From Elysia chlorotica (taxonomy: Eukaryota > Mollusca > Gastropoda > Plakobranchidae), in NCBI GenBank assembly GCA_003991915.1, contig RQTK01000002.1, forward strand, positions 593,166-657,165: a stretch of DNA of 64,000 bases, written 5' to 3'. Shown one piece after another: positions 28,730-38,680 of the stretch. The notes under the pieces are model-generated. The model did not search any database and was not told the origin of the DNA. It was given only the letters and a program-made list of their open reading frames with translations. Made by a program: the position numbers and the translations under genes. Within the stretch, counting starts at the first letter, position 1. The number at the start of each line of letters is the position of its first letter.

Positions 28730-31700
28730 TAATAATAATAATAACAATAATAATAATAACAATGATAGAAAAAGAATAATATAAATAAAAATAATTACAA
28801 TAATAAAAGATCAATGACAATTATAAAATGTTAAACGTTACCAGTCAGTTAATATAACAATGAAAAACTTCATAACAATTGTTGACATTTCTTTTTCTTT
28901 TTTTAATTACATAAAATGATGTACACAGTGTTTTATGAATTTTACCAAATTTGTATTCACTTACTTTTTTATCTAATATGGCAGAGGTTGCTTCCCCCAC
29001 TTCAGACAACAGTTGGTAAGATGCAGGCATATCAAACTTCTCAGAACTCTTTCTCTCTGTAAACTGGCTCTGGTATCACATAAAGTGAAAAAGTGAAAAA
29101 AGATATAAGGTTAGCGAAATTTGCATGAGAGTCTAAGTGTTTCCGTGCAAGGGTCCTGAATCAAGAAAAACATTGAAGTCATAAACTATTTGGTAAAGAT
29201 AATACTTTGCTCAGGCAAAGTCCTGAAACTCAAAAAAATGTATTTCCATATTTTGTCACATTTGATCTACAAGCCATTCTTTGAGAGAAAAGAATCAATT
29301 CTAAAGGGGGGGGGGGGGGACCTTCAGTGAAGCTCTATTACTTTTTATATAAAGACTGCATATATAAAAGGATGACACAATATGATACAGACTTGAAAAT
29401 TACAATCTGCAAGTGATATAAAATTATGCGTTTTTAAATACATGTATATGCAAATTGCATTAAAGAGACATAGATATATGAGAAATGAGTACTATAAAAA
29501 CCAGTTAAAATAACTATGATTTAGAAATGTTCAACAGTTACTTTGTTCTTTTTTTTTAAAAGAAGTTTTATTTTGATGACAAATCACTGCTGTGAAACTC
29601 ACCAAATCATTCATATCTTTGTGCAGTTTTGCTGCACTTCTTTTCTGGGCCACACAAAAAACAAAGTTGTCCATCTTGCCATCATCCAAATCAACTTTGA
29701 CAATCTTTTAAAGGATGAAAATGAAAAATCTTATTAAATCTATGTTAACAGAAGAAATTCAAAGCTGCAGGCATTTTCATACTCTAAGAAAGAGAAAATT
29801 TTAAAAGCAAAGAGCAACTCTTAGAAACAGATAGAAACTTCATTGGAGATTTAAAAGATCACATGTCATTACCACAAAAGACAAAGGGATTATTTTTTTA
29901 AGAGTCTATTATTTGAAAACATTTTTTTTGCACCTGCATGCCTTTGATTACAGCAATTTTAGTATAACAACAACCCATCAAAACAGCAATATCATTTATG
30001 TTATAATTATCCAAAATTGTATTGCAATTTCTGATTTTTCAATGCGTCACACACCTGTGAAATAGAATCATCTATATGGCTCTTCTATATAAATATCTAA
30101 AAAAATAGAAAAATCACATGAATAACAGCAACCAGGTGTGGGCACTCACCACTTGGTCTGACGCAGGCTTGAAGACACGCAGCAACAGGTTGATGAGGTC
30201 TTGTCGCTTCAAGAGCTTAAGCTCTACCAGCATGCCCTCCACACAAGTGCGCCCACTGCACCACAGGGTGTAGACATTCTCAGACTCCTTCATCAGCACC
30301 CCAGAGGTTACCTCTTTGGCCACTCCATCATCACCTGCATCAAAAAAGTTTCAGCACATGCAATATGTTGTTTGTGTAAGTATTTACAAAGTTTCTATCC
30401 TTTTTGACTACATGTACAACTTGCATAAAAAAACACATTACAGGATTGCTTATTAATAACCTATCATTGGTTGTTTTTATATGACATAAATAAAAAGAAA
30501 ATAAAAAAGAGGGAAAAACCATAACTTAATCACATAATGGAGCCTAGTATGTAAATGGTTCACATTCTACTTTTTTTTTTTAACCTTATTCAAGACATAA
30601 AAAAAATTGTTTTCATACCATGTACAATATTTAAACCGGTATACTGCATTCTGCTCGAAAACCCTTTTTTAAAGCAATTTTATATAATATATCAAATATT
30701 TCAAGAACCATTCAAACAATTAAGTCTCACCAACAATGCTGAACTGTGTTTCCAGCAGCTCTTTATGAGCAGAAAGCCAAGCTGTTGCTAGCTTACAGTT
30801 TTTGTTTTTTCCAGCTAGAAAGTTTAGGAAATAAACTGTAAGACCAGCAATCATGAGCATTTCCAAGTAAAAACTATCCCAACTTGTTCTCAAATGTAAT
30901 GGAACCTGAAATAAAGTAAGGAAAATATTTAAAATGGTGAAGATTTGGGCAAAAAGACCAATCCTCAAGTTATGACATTTAAGTTGTATCTGTGCATTGC
31001 AATGTAAATCTCAAGGAAATATAAAGGGAGAAAAATCTGCTTACCACAGACTCTAACTTCAAGGGGTTCAAAAGACAAGTTTGAATCAGATACAAGTCAG
31101 AATTTTGAGATTCCTGCGTAATTTAAAGAATGTAAAAAGTTATAAATGTACTTAATACGTTTTAAATTATAACCATCCTTTGCATAACCAGAAATAGTTT
31201 TACTTTAAAAATGAAAAAGGTCAATATCGAGTACTTTTTCTATGTTTGGACGGCTCTAGCTCAAAACTAATTTAAGATATCTTCTGTACCTCTGCAACTT
31301 GCTTTGTTCACCTTCCTTCTTTTTCCCCACAAAATCATCTTCAAATAAGATTTTCATCATGATGGCTTCATTGAGATCTCACTGAAAATTGTATTTATTT
31401 AACTAACACACTGAATCGAGAAAATGAGGTGCAAATGTTTCTTACTTTGGCCATCTGAAGGTCTGGCAGTTTGTCAGGACTTTTGCCTTTGGGTGCATCT
31501 TTCTCCCGATCAAAGTTTTCAAACTCCTCTTCATCATGGAGATGCTCAAACTCATCATCACTCTGTAATTGTAAAAAAAATATTTTCATAGACATGAGTA
31601 CAAAAGAGATGGGAGAATATTACGAATTCTATTTAGAAAACAACGTTTTATCAAATATTTATACCTACTTGTGTACATTTATTTACACTCAAGCATTTAT

Positions 31701-33396
31701 AACCTTCATAGACTAGCTTTCCAATATTTCTGTAAGAAAAAGAAATGTGCAAGGCGGTAGGCAGTTCATAATTAATATGATATACATGTATGTAATGAAA
31801 AAAAATGCATATGATATTTCTATAAGTCTCACCATAGGATCATCGTCTTCCTCTTCCTGTTCATCATCAAACTCTGGCATTTCTTCACTCTCTACAGGCT
31901 GTTTAACTGGTTCTTGGATTTCATCGTCACTTTCATCATTCACAGCACCATCTGAAATATGGAACAGGCTTAAAAAATTGTGCAGCAATCTTGAGAAAAT
32001 AATTTTGCTTGAAACAAAAAGCCAAGAGGAAAAAGGGAAACAAAATTCTGCTAGCATACCTTTCAGTTTATAAAAGGGCTCATGGAAGATAAGTAGTACA
32101 AGACAAACAGGAGGAAAAAAATAAGATGACATAGGGGAAGAAGTAGAAGAGGAGGTGACAAAAAGAAGAGAGAGAGATAGAGAGAAAGAGAAAAGAAAAA
32201 GAGATCTATATAGAGAAAAAGGTACAAAGACAGACAGGCAAATAGACAGAAACAGAAAGACAGACAGAAAGAGACGAACTATATGAGATATTTTAGACTT
32301 TGAAGTGGAATGAATTTGTCACCCCTGATGTATGCACTGCTATGTATCAATTTTGCTGTAATGATCTGAATACACCTTAATGAGGGAAGATTCTCACCGT
32401 TTAAGATAGGACCATTCATGGTCAAAATCTAGCCTGTGCACGATGCTTACATCTGACAGTAATACTTATAGTCACCTTCAATCAGATCAATAAAACAACT
32501 TCTGTAAAATACCTGATACATTTACTTTAATGGCCTGCGCCAGTTTGCTGTGTCACTTTAAGTTGCAGTAATTTGAAGTGTTCAAGTTTATTTCATGTAT
32601 CTGTTAAGTTTTGTTTGCGTAAAAAAACAAAATATAAAAAATAGAGTATTAAATATTTACAAATTACATGCAAGTAACTGAGTTGGACACTCAAATTAAA
32701 CACTTTAAATTTATTTATCGTTTTACTTTTTAGGCCTTAAGCTTGGTATGGACAGTCGGCTTATCCCCACACTATTATAGTATTTGATTTTTAATACTAA
32801 ATAGCTAATAAGAGCCTAACAAAAGACAGACAGGGTTAGCCAGAATCAGTGAATGTCTAGGTTAAGAGGCCTGAGGGGCTAACTGGTAGAGGCATTAAAC
32901 TTTAAAAAGAAACTCATCTTTGCATAACATAACCATAAACGTTAAAAAATAAGATATTGTATTCATTAAGTTCAGGGAAAAGAAAATCAATGCTATTTAA
33001 ATATGTTGTGTGCCAAACCTGTTCAGGTGACCTTTTTAAAGTTTCTATGTAACTCTCCTGTACGATTCCCAAAACCTACAGCAACGATACATAAATTACA
33101 AACCGTTTATTTTTTTTAAATTAAACTCATCTGAATAAACAAACGTGTTTCAGATTTAGAAATATTTAGCCATATTCATATTTGGAGCGGACAAAAAAAG
33201 TTGACAAGAGCAATCGTTCAAGCCATTAACATTTTAATATTGTCATAGTAAATAAAAATCACATACCCTCTTCATCTTCAAACTCTTCAAATTCAGCAAA
33301 ATCGTTGTCTTCCACAAATGCATCATGCTTTTTGCTTCCAGCGTAAGATACTGACAGGCAAAACAATGCAAACAAAAGAAACCAAACAGGCTTCAT
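24877..33396 (-). CDS. CCDC47: CCDC47 homologue (PAT complex subunit), whole CDS across 13 exons
   Basis: CCDC47 (calumin) is a single-pass ER membrane protein. With Asterix it forms the PAT complex of the multipass translocon, which helps polytopic membrane proteins to insert. The 13 coding exons, spliced with GT-AG sites and consistent phases, give 497 residues; human CCDC47 has 483. In order: a signal peptide ([19 protein letters not shown]), an acidic Asp/Glu-rich luminal region (about 25-120), a membrane segment near 157-176 ([18 protein letters not shown]), a conserved cytosolic domain with [17 protein letters not shown] and [10 protein letters not shown], then SDQFSGPK and KMPDTK, and a charged coiled-coil tail with [13 protein letters not shown] ending [11 protein letters not shown] noncoding first exon probably lies near 35187-35285. 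I am sure of the family; individual splice sites are read by eye. Confidence 0.95.
25090..25290 (-). mobile_element. Diverged SINE in last CCDC47 intron
   Basis: Minus-strand body features are visible (gactgagacaggagtcc-like and gtgtcagtggaatgtgac), with a degraded B box near tgagaccggatcg. It has the same orientation as the host gene. Confidence 0.55.
26150..26310 (-). mobile_element. tRNA-derived SINE, second type, in CCDC47 intron 12
   Basis: On the minus strand it starts gttgacgttggtgcaatgg (A box), followed by a B-box-like ggatttgatcccc, then cccccagtgtcaaccaag and a tail rich in tgaggctcttgag. Its 5' end has been copied into the adjacent tandem repeat. Confidence 0.65.
26266..26803 (-). 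repeat. 174-bp tandem triplication containing the exon 12 splice donor
   Basis: Three consecutive units each hold a SINE 5' end (ggtggccaaatgccc at 26266, 26457, 26631), a stretch of intron and the end of exon 12 with its donor (minus strand cttgag/gtatctctc). The exon/intron boundary falls at 26793 (used), 26619 and 26445, exactly 174 bp apart. The unit nearest the SINE carries a 17-bp insertion. Confidence 0.9.
26793..26960 (-). CDS. CCDC47: CCDC47 coding exon 12
   Basis: 56 codons, phase 0 at both ends. It encodes the basic/acidic coiled coil ([18 protein letters not shown], then [19 protein letters not shown]), nearly collinear with the human protein. The donor is GAG/gtatct. Diverged duplicates of this donor lie 174 and 348 bp downstream. 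Confidence 0.95.
27602..27711 (-). CDS. CCDC47: CCDC47 coding exon 11
   Basis: Encodes [20 protein letters not shown] and the following [16 protein letters not shown], equivalent to the human [20 protein letters not shown] region. Acceptor tttttacag, donor GAG/gtaagt. Confidence 0.93.
27918..27926. other. Short assembly gap (9 N)
   Basis: Nine unresolved bases inside a CCDC47 intron. They do not touch an exon. Confidence 0.99.
28189..28247 (-). CDS. CCDC47: CCDC47 coding exon 10
   Basis: 59-bp exon with acceptor ctttttcag and donor acaa/gtgagt. It encodes [19 protein letters not shown], matching human KLPDTKRTLLFTF. Confidence 0.92.
28574..28656 (-). CDS. CCDC47: CCDC47 coding exon 9
   Basis: Encodes [20 protein letters not shown] followed by FSGPKVQ. 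The SDQFSGPK core is strongly conserved in the family. Acceptor catgcag, donor GA/gtgagt. Confidence 0.93.
28681..28765. repeat. (AAT)n microsatellite in CCDC47 intron
   Basis: TAA/AAT array, slightly interrupted, just upstream of exon 9 in transcript order. Confidence 0.95.
28965..29069 (-). CDS. CCDC47: CCDC47 coding exon 8
   Basis: 35 codons, phase 0. It encodes [20 protein letters not shown], parallel to human YGLPDSLAILSEMGEVTDGM. Donor AAA/gtaagt. Confidence 0.93.
29603..29704 (-). CDS. CCDC47: CCDC47 coding exon 7
   Basis: 34 codons, phase 0. It encodes [20 protein letters not shown] and then a helix ending HKDMNDL, parallel to human VTMNDEDMDTYVFAVG and QKEMQDL. Confidence 0.93.
30150..30334 (-). 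CDS. CCDC47: CCDC47 coding exon 6
   Basis: The most conserved exon. It encodes [48 protein letters not shown] and ASDQV. Acceptor gatgcag (phase 1), donor GTG/gtgagt. It is more GC-rich than the flanking introns. Confidence 0.96.
30731..30905 (-). CDS. CCDC47: CCDC47 coding exon 5, membrane segment
   Basis: Encodes [18 protein letters not shown], the hydrophobic run [10 protein letters not shown], then [20 protein letters not shown]. This is the transmembrane helix plus the KNKN motif, collinear with human SWESYYLEILMVTG and IGKNKNSRLAQAW. Confidence 0.96.
31045..31113 (-). CDS. CCDC47: CCDC47 coding exon 4 (probable small exon)
   Basis: A 69-bp candidate exon, phase 0 at both ends, with a pyrimidine tract and gcag acceptor and a GTG/gtaagc donor. 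It encodes 23 residues ending NPLKLESV, which would sit just before VPLHLRTSW where human has DPITIVDVPAHL. Skipping it also keeps frame, so it could be a cassette exon. Confidence 0.65.
31446..31562 (-). CDS. CCDC47: CCDC47 coding exon 3, acidic
   Basis: 39 codons, phase 0. It encodes an acidic stretch ([19 protein letters not shown]) and then [13 protein letters not shown]. It belongs to the luminal low-complexity region of the family. Confidence 0.88.
31833..31951 (-). CDS. CCDC47: CCDC47 coding exon 2, acidic
   Basis: 119 bp, completing a split Asp codon from exon 1. It encodes [17 protein letters not shown] and [16 protein letters not shown]. Length and acidity match the luminal domain, which is poorly conserved in sequence. 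Confidence 0.88.
32130..32290 (-). other. Purine-rich tract in CCDC47 intron
   Basis: Almost all purine on the plus strand (GAAGAAG, GAGAGA, GACAGAC), so the CCDC47 transcript carries a long pyrimidine-rich run upstream of exon 2. Confidence 0.7.
33267..33396 (-). CDS. CCDC47: CCDC47 coding exon 1, start and signal peptide
   Basis: ATG at 33396. It encodes the signal peptide and then [20 protein letters not shown]; the DNDFAEFE core is also in human CCDC47. I chose this ATG because it starts the signal peptide and lies 17 bp inside an exon whose acceptor (ttctctccag) ends at 33414. An in-frame upstream ATG lies in the intron. Confidence 0.92.
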
Positions 33397-34309
33397 TTTG
33401 TAGGAAAAACTGGCTGGAGAGAAAAGTGGAAAACAAATATGGAAATGAAACATGTCTTTACATGTTAATCTACATTATATCTATGTATGTATCTGAAACA
33501 AAGTGTGTTAGGGCCTCTACCGTGTAACCACAGCCATGGAATTACAAGACAGCAATGGGAGTAAATGAAGTATTATTGTGCACAAAGTGGGTCCATTTCC
33601 TTAAATTTGTCAAAACTGGAATTTATCAACACTAAGTTGCTTTTTTTTCTTTACAGGGTTCCTCGTTTAATGAAAGAGATTTTTTTGGGGGAGGGGGGTT
33701 CCCAATACAGGCTCCACACAATATTCCGTATTTATGAAAAATCAGGTGAACTGTCTAACCCAGCGCAGTAAAACAAAAAGTTGATAAAATCTTGGCGGAA
33801 TCTGAAATGTGATTTATAACACTAAGGGGGGCTGAGAAATTTTATTAAATATATTTTTTGATGCACATTCCAAATCTGCTGGTGGATATAGAAAAATGTC
33901 ATGAAAAAATACCCTGCCAGGGTTTTTCGTCCAATAATGAACAAGGCTAAGCGCAGCACTTAACTTGCATAAATTTGATCAGTTTAAAAATTTAACACAA
34001 TTTGGTGTCTGCTGTGATCGACAGACACATGTTTGATTCACTCTGTGTGCACCAACACTTTTTTTAAATAGTAAATTAGATATAGATCTTATTATTAATA
34101 AATATAATAATATCAGGATCTAGATTTAAATTACATTTTAGATAAATATGAGTAAGACTAGAGCAGAATGGAACTTTGTGGGGGCCTTTATCATTATATT
34201 TTAAAAGAACAAAAACAGTTTGGCAACAAAGAAAACCACCCTCAACAAATGAACACTTATAAACTGGCCGAGATATGCATAGATAGATTTTAAAGACAAA
34301 TCTGGAGTT

Positions 34310-34900
34310 TTTGTCCAAATTTAATGGTGTCAGAAATGGTCGAGTTCACTGTGTTTGGACCTTTGCTGTTAGGAGGCCAACAGCCTTTGATGGCTGCCAA
34401 GGAAACAACTGCGGGTGGTCAGACCTGATACGGTTGGAGGCCTCAACTTCTCCAAATTCAAAAAGGGGAGAAAATGAGGGTCTGGTTGTTGTTGGGATTC
34501 CCTCACCAAGTCGCAGGGCATCGGAGTGCCGACTGGGGTGGGAAGGATCCAGGGACAGATGACAGGGTAACAATGTCTTGGAAGGTCGCGGTGTGGCCCA
34601 ACCTAGAGGAGATTCTGCCATTTGTTATTTGAATGCAGCTCACTGGTTGCAGGGTAGTCGGGAAGAATAACTTAGCCAGGGTAGTCTCCGTCAGCATGTG
34701 GTGGGTACATTTTGCTGGTTTCATCGGTTGGGGCAGGAAAGGTATAGATTCTACTGCCTTACTCTCTTTTTTTATACTTTTGATAAGAGAGTGGTGGAAG
34801 ACAGGTAGGGACCTATTCAATTCATGATAATGATTAGTTGGGTGTGCCTTAAATGCTTGCATCCTTTGTAACATATGAGGGTAGACCCCCAAGGAATATT
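34310..34900. other. GC-richer block in CCDC47 5' intron
   Basis: Clearly more GC-rich than the surrounding intron, with overlapping open frames on both strands (up to 129 codons on the minus strand, 34503-34892). No known domain is visible. It most resembles a decayed transposon segment, but I cannot name the family. Confidence 0.45.
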
Positions 34901-34919
34901 GCAGGTCTGTTGTCTAGCA

Positions 34920-35215
34920 TAAAGTACACTAGAAAATCTAATCTAGATCTAGATCTAGATAGGCCTAGATCTAGATCCTGGTATACCTAGATCCTTCTAT
35001 TTTCTAGCATTGCAATTTCTGAATTTGTGTTACTTTCCACGTATGACATTCTGACTTAAATCTGGTTAAAATAGAGTTATAACAAGGGCCATTACTAGTC
35101 TACGATCTAGATGTCTAGATTTGTTTATCTATTGTCAATATTTCTCACTGATTGATTTCAGATCTAAATTAGTTTAGTAAACTTACCGGTCAGGATTGAT
35201 GATGAATAGATCTAG
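34920..35215. repeat. TCTAGA/AGATCT-rich patch near CCDC47 5' end
   Basis: Overlapping ctagatctagat units cluster at 34938-34992, with more at 35104-35121 and 35209-35216. A similar patch lies just upstream of FBXL4. Confidence 0.7.
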
Positions 35216-35285
35216 GCCTTGCTGTCTGTCCTGCTTTTTTGTTCCCTGAGGTGAGCTTGCTTTTCCACTAAGTTGAGGTCTTCAC
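35187..35285 (-). other. CCDC47: Probable noncoding first exon and promoter area of CCDC47
   Basis: A good donor (CCTGACCG/gtaagt) ends here on the minus strand. It would splice to the acceptor at 33414, leaving 17 bp of leader before the ATG. The 5' boundary is a guess; I see no TATA box. Confidence 0.55.
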
Positions 35286-35762
35286 TTCCTTAGTAGTTTA
35301 GCAGTAAAAAAAGAAATTCGTCATCCATTGAGCGTCCTGTTGCAACCACAGATTTCTACCAAAGTATACTAAGCTTACTAGACCATTATAAAGTCGTTAA
35401 TTCTACATAGCCTAAAGATATGTGTTTGTAGCTGGAGTTAAACATAGCCTCTTGATACAATAATGTAACAATTTTTTTTTTCTGTTTTTCTCTGCTGTTT
35501 TCGTTTTGGTATCTTTTTCATTTTGTTTCGCTCCGTTGTATTTCCTTCTTAGATATGCGAAAATGTAATAATATTGGCAACGCAATTCTGTAATTTCATC
35601 ATTGAATGGTTTAAATGTTACTCCTACAGGTAACACCGCCTTCATGAACAAACAAAACAAAATTAAGAAATAAGTTCAGGATCTCTCAATAAAAATTAAG
35701 AGACGCTAACCCGAGAGAAGTTGCTTAAAATACTTAAATTTTAGAATCCTCATTATCATGTG

Positions 35763-35834
35763 TCCTCGGTAGTATAGTGGTAAGTATCCCCGCCTGTCAC
35801 GCGGGAGACCGGGGTTCGATTCCCCGCCGGGGAG
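35763..35834 (+). tRNA. tRNA-Asp(GTC): tRNA-Asp (GTC)
   Basis: 72 nt with all tRNA parts: a 7-bp acceptor stem (TCCTCGG with CCGGGGA, one T-G pair), A box TAGTATAGTGG, anticodon GTC at 35796-35798 in a paired 5-bp stem, and B box GGTTCGATTCC. T runs at 35839-35844 and beyond suit Pol III termination. Unlike the SINE heads nearby, it keeps full base pairing. No intron. It lies about 480 bp upstream of the CCDC47 first exon and is transcribed away from it. Confidence 0.97.
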
Positions 35835-35984
35835 AATACATTTTTGTTTTTTAGGCGGTTCAACTGCCTCCCCCATTTATTTATTTATTTATTATTATTG
35901 TTTTTTTTTTTTGTTTTTTTTTAAATAAAATCAAATTAAATTAAAACAAAACTTACTTTTTAAAAGAAAAATGTCCGCCCCTTT

Positions 35985-36178
35985 ACTATGGGATAAAACA
36001 TGGGCTTCCGACGCAGGAGGTCCGTGGTTCGAGCGATTCCGCTCCCTACTTTTTGGGTCAGTTGCGGTGACCGATTGAGTCATGGTGTACCCGTCCTGTC
36101 TCGTGTGTGGCAGCACATAAAATTATTGTCAGACGTCAGTCTTGGGGCCCGTCCACAATATAGCTTATATAATACTCA
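35985..36178 (+). mobile_element. SINE, plus strand (pair member 1)
   Basis: A head with B box (gtggttcgagcgattcc), the body (gtgaccgattgagtcatgg, cgtcctgtctcgtgtgtg) and the tail (gcagcacataaaattattg, ggggcccgtccacaatata). It ends facing the next element. Confidence 0.85.
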
Positions 36179-36372
36179 ACAACTACATGGCACACACGAA
36201 ACAGGGCGAGGAGACCTTGACTCTTGTCTCAGACAGTCACTTTTAACTAAAACCGACCCAAACAGTAGCAGACGAAATCAGCCAAGTACATTTTTGACTG
36301 ATCGTGGGATTCGAACCACGGACCTTTCGATCTGAAGACCAACGCTTATTTATCAGCAGGCGCCAGCCAACG
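36179..36372 (-). mobile_element. SINE, minus strand (pair member 2)
   Basis: On the minus strand the head (ggctggcgcctgctgataa) has B box ggttcgaatccca, followed by the body (gtgactgtctgagacaag, gtgtgccatg). It is oriented tail to tail with the preceding SINE and lacks most of the tail. Confidence 0.8.
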
Positions 36373-36727
36373 GAAGTGCTGCATATCGTAGGCTAAACTG
36401 TGCGTAAGATTTTTAAAGTGGTAAAATGTTGCACAGCAGCAATCTCTGTCTCTCGGCCTGGACAGCCAGTTACTTTCCGATAGCACGGGAGATCTGCCAC
36501 GACCAGGGACTTCTTCAGATGCAGTAGATGGCCAAGAAGTCTTCCGTGCCTTGTCTGTTGTCATGCCCTTCATTCTCTATAATTATGCTGTTGCCGTCAT
36601 CATGGCCGTTGGATCTCACTATTATTCTCTTCAGTTCACTCCGTCGGGTCAAAAATTTAATTGTCCATGCTGGGAGACATCCCTGTGTAATCGTTAACCT
36701 GAAATAGGGGTGGGGAGGTGGTGAGAG

Positions 36728-36732
36728 GGAGA

Positions 36733-36784
<52 letters not shown>

Positions 36785-36805
36785 AAAAAAAGGGGGGGGG
36801 GGGTG
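36728..36805. repeat. (GA)n tract and poly-G
   Basis: GA microsatellite followed by a poly-A/poly-G stretch near 36785-36803. Confidence 0.9.
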
Positions 36806-36884
36806 ATAGGTGATAGGTATTTGATCGTGCCCATGGATTTCCCATAGGATAGAGGAGAGAAGGAGTGAATTAATTTTCCTTTGT

Positions 36885-37711
36885 CAGAGGATAGTCTGAT
36901 CCGTTACCACAAAGCATTCTAAGATCCTCTACCAAAGAACATAGTTACATAGCACACTTTAACCCGCTACCACAGAGCATACCATCGCATCCTACCACAT
37001 AGCATACCCGACATCAAACGGCATACTCTGATATGCTACATTAGAACATACACATAACACTCTGACCTGCTACAACAGAACACACTCTGACCTGCTACCA
37101 GCGAGCATACTGTGACCCGTTATCACATAACATAATCTGACCCGCTACCACATAACATAATCTGACCCGCTACCACATAACATAATCTGACCCGCTACCA
37201 CAGAGCATAATCTGACCCGCTACCAAAGAAGCCAATCAGACCCGTTCCCAAAGAACATACTCTATCCCGCTACCACATAACATAATCTGACCTGTTACCA
37301 AAGAAGCTAATCTGACCCGTTACCACATAACATAATCTGATAATGGCCCGCTACCACAGAACATAATCTGGCCCGCTACCCACCAGAACATAATCTGACC
37401 CGCTACCACAGAACATAATCTGACCCGCTACCACAGAACATAATCTGACCCGCTACCACAGAACATAATCTGACCCGCTACCACAGAACATAATCTGACC
37501 CGCTACCACAGAACATAATCTGACCCGCTACCACAGAACATAATCTGACCCGCTACCACAGAACATAATCTGACCCGCTACCACAGAACATAATCTGACC
37601 CGCTACCACAGAACATAATCTGACCCGCTACCACAGAACATAATCTGTCCCGCTACCACAGAACATAATCTGACCCGCTACCACAGAACATACTCTGTCC
37701 CGCTACCACAT
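36885..37711. repeat. 25-bp minisatellite array
   Basis: The tandem unit is tctgacccgctaccacagaa plus cataa, 25 bp. Units at the left end (36885-37370) are degenerate in sequence and length, while those from about 37375 to 37690 are almost identical. There are no spacers between units and no open frame of note. Confidence 0.95.
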
Positions 37712-37887
37712 TAGGTTGAACAATGGTAATAAGTGAAGACCTTTTTTAAACGCGTCCGTGACAACTCGTTTGGAAGATACACTGAATCGTTTGTTTCAAT
37801 TTTACTAGACTGGTTTTTCCGAATTGATACATTTGAAGTGGGGATTTAACTTGTCTCTGATCGGAGAAAGCGAATCTCATTCCTTGT

Positions 37888-37952
37888 AAACACCTCCTAA
37901 GTTTTAAGATAGTTCTTATACGGCAACAGGACTCAAGAGCTGTCACATTATG
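37888..37952 (+). repeat. 65-bp direct repeat, left copy
   Basis: Identical to 38247-38311 (aaacacctcctaagttttaa ... cattatg). The two copies flank a SINE. Confidence 0.92.
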
Positions 37953-37973
37953 ATTTCTCCTCATTGTTTATCG

Positions 37974-38190
37974 GGGGGCGCGGTGGTCCAGGGGTAGAAC
38001 ATCGGCTTCCGACGCAAAAGGTCCCTAGTTCAGTATAATGTGACCGGCTGAGACAGGAGTCATGGTATCCCCGCCCTGTCTCGTGTGTGGCAGCACATAA
38101 AATTGTCAGACGTCCGTTTGGGGCCCGTCCACAATATAGCCTATATAGTGCTGCTGTTGGACGTTAAACCAACCCAACCAACCAACCAAC
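37974..38190 (+). mobile_element. SINE with internal deletion of the B box
   Basis: The head matches the copy at 46943 (gcgcggtggtccaggggtag) but jumps from gttc straight to agtataatgtgacc. The 41 bp corresponding to 47003-47043, including most of the B box, are missing. The tail is complete and ends ggacgttaaaccaacc plus a short ACCA repeat. Confidence 0.85.
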
Positions 38191-38246
38191 CAACATTTTA
38201 GCTGCCTGCGACAATCCATGCCAAAGTCATAAAACTTTTAAGATAC

Positions 38247-38311
38247 AAACACCTCCTAAGTTTTAAGATAGTTCTTATACGGCAACAGGACTCAAGAGCT
38301 GTCACATTATG
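38247..38311 (+). repeat. 65-bp direct repeat, right copy
   Basis: Exact copy of 37888-37952 on the other side of the SINE. It is much longer than a usual SINE target-site duplication. Confidence 0.92.
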
Positions 38312-38525
38312 TTTACAGAGACCTAACCAGTACTATAAAGATCACATCGACCAGAGAGGGGCTCGAACCACGTATCCCCTTCGTAAGAACCCTATGGTTC
38401 TAAGCACAGTGCACCATCCTTCCAAATCCCGAATTGTTCATTACACACTAGTGGAATAGGATGGCTGCATGATAATCATCACATTATCATTATCATCCTC
38501 ATCAGCAACAACGTCACCATCACCA

Positions 38526-38672
<147 letters not shown>

Positions 38673-38680
38673 TAGTTGAA

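Noticed and set aside
31310..31375. Possible CCDC47 exon encoding [13 protein letters not shown] on the minus strand
   Set aside because: The acidic frame looks attractive, but the only acceptor puts a stop codon first, and the flanking exons already join in phase without it.
34503..34892. 129-codon minus-strand frame in the CCDC47 5' intron
   Set aside because: No domain, overlaps another open frame and a plus-strand frame; more likely part of a GC-rich repeat remnant than a gene.
36885..37711. Regular 25-bp repeats resembling a CRISPR array
   Set aside because: Units abut directly with no unique spacers, and the window is eukaryotic. It is a minisatellite.
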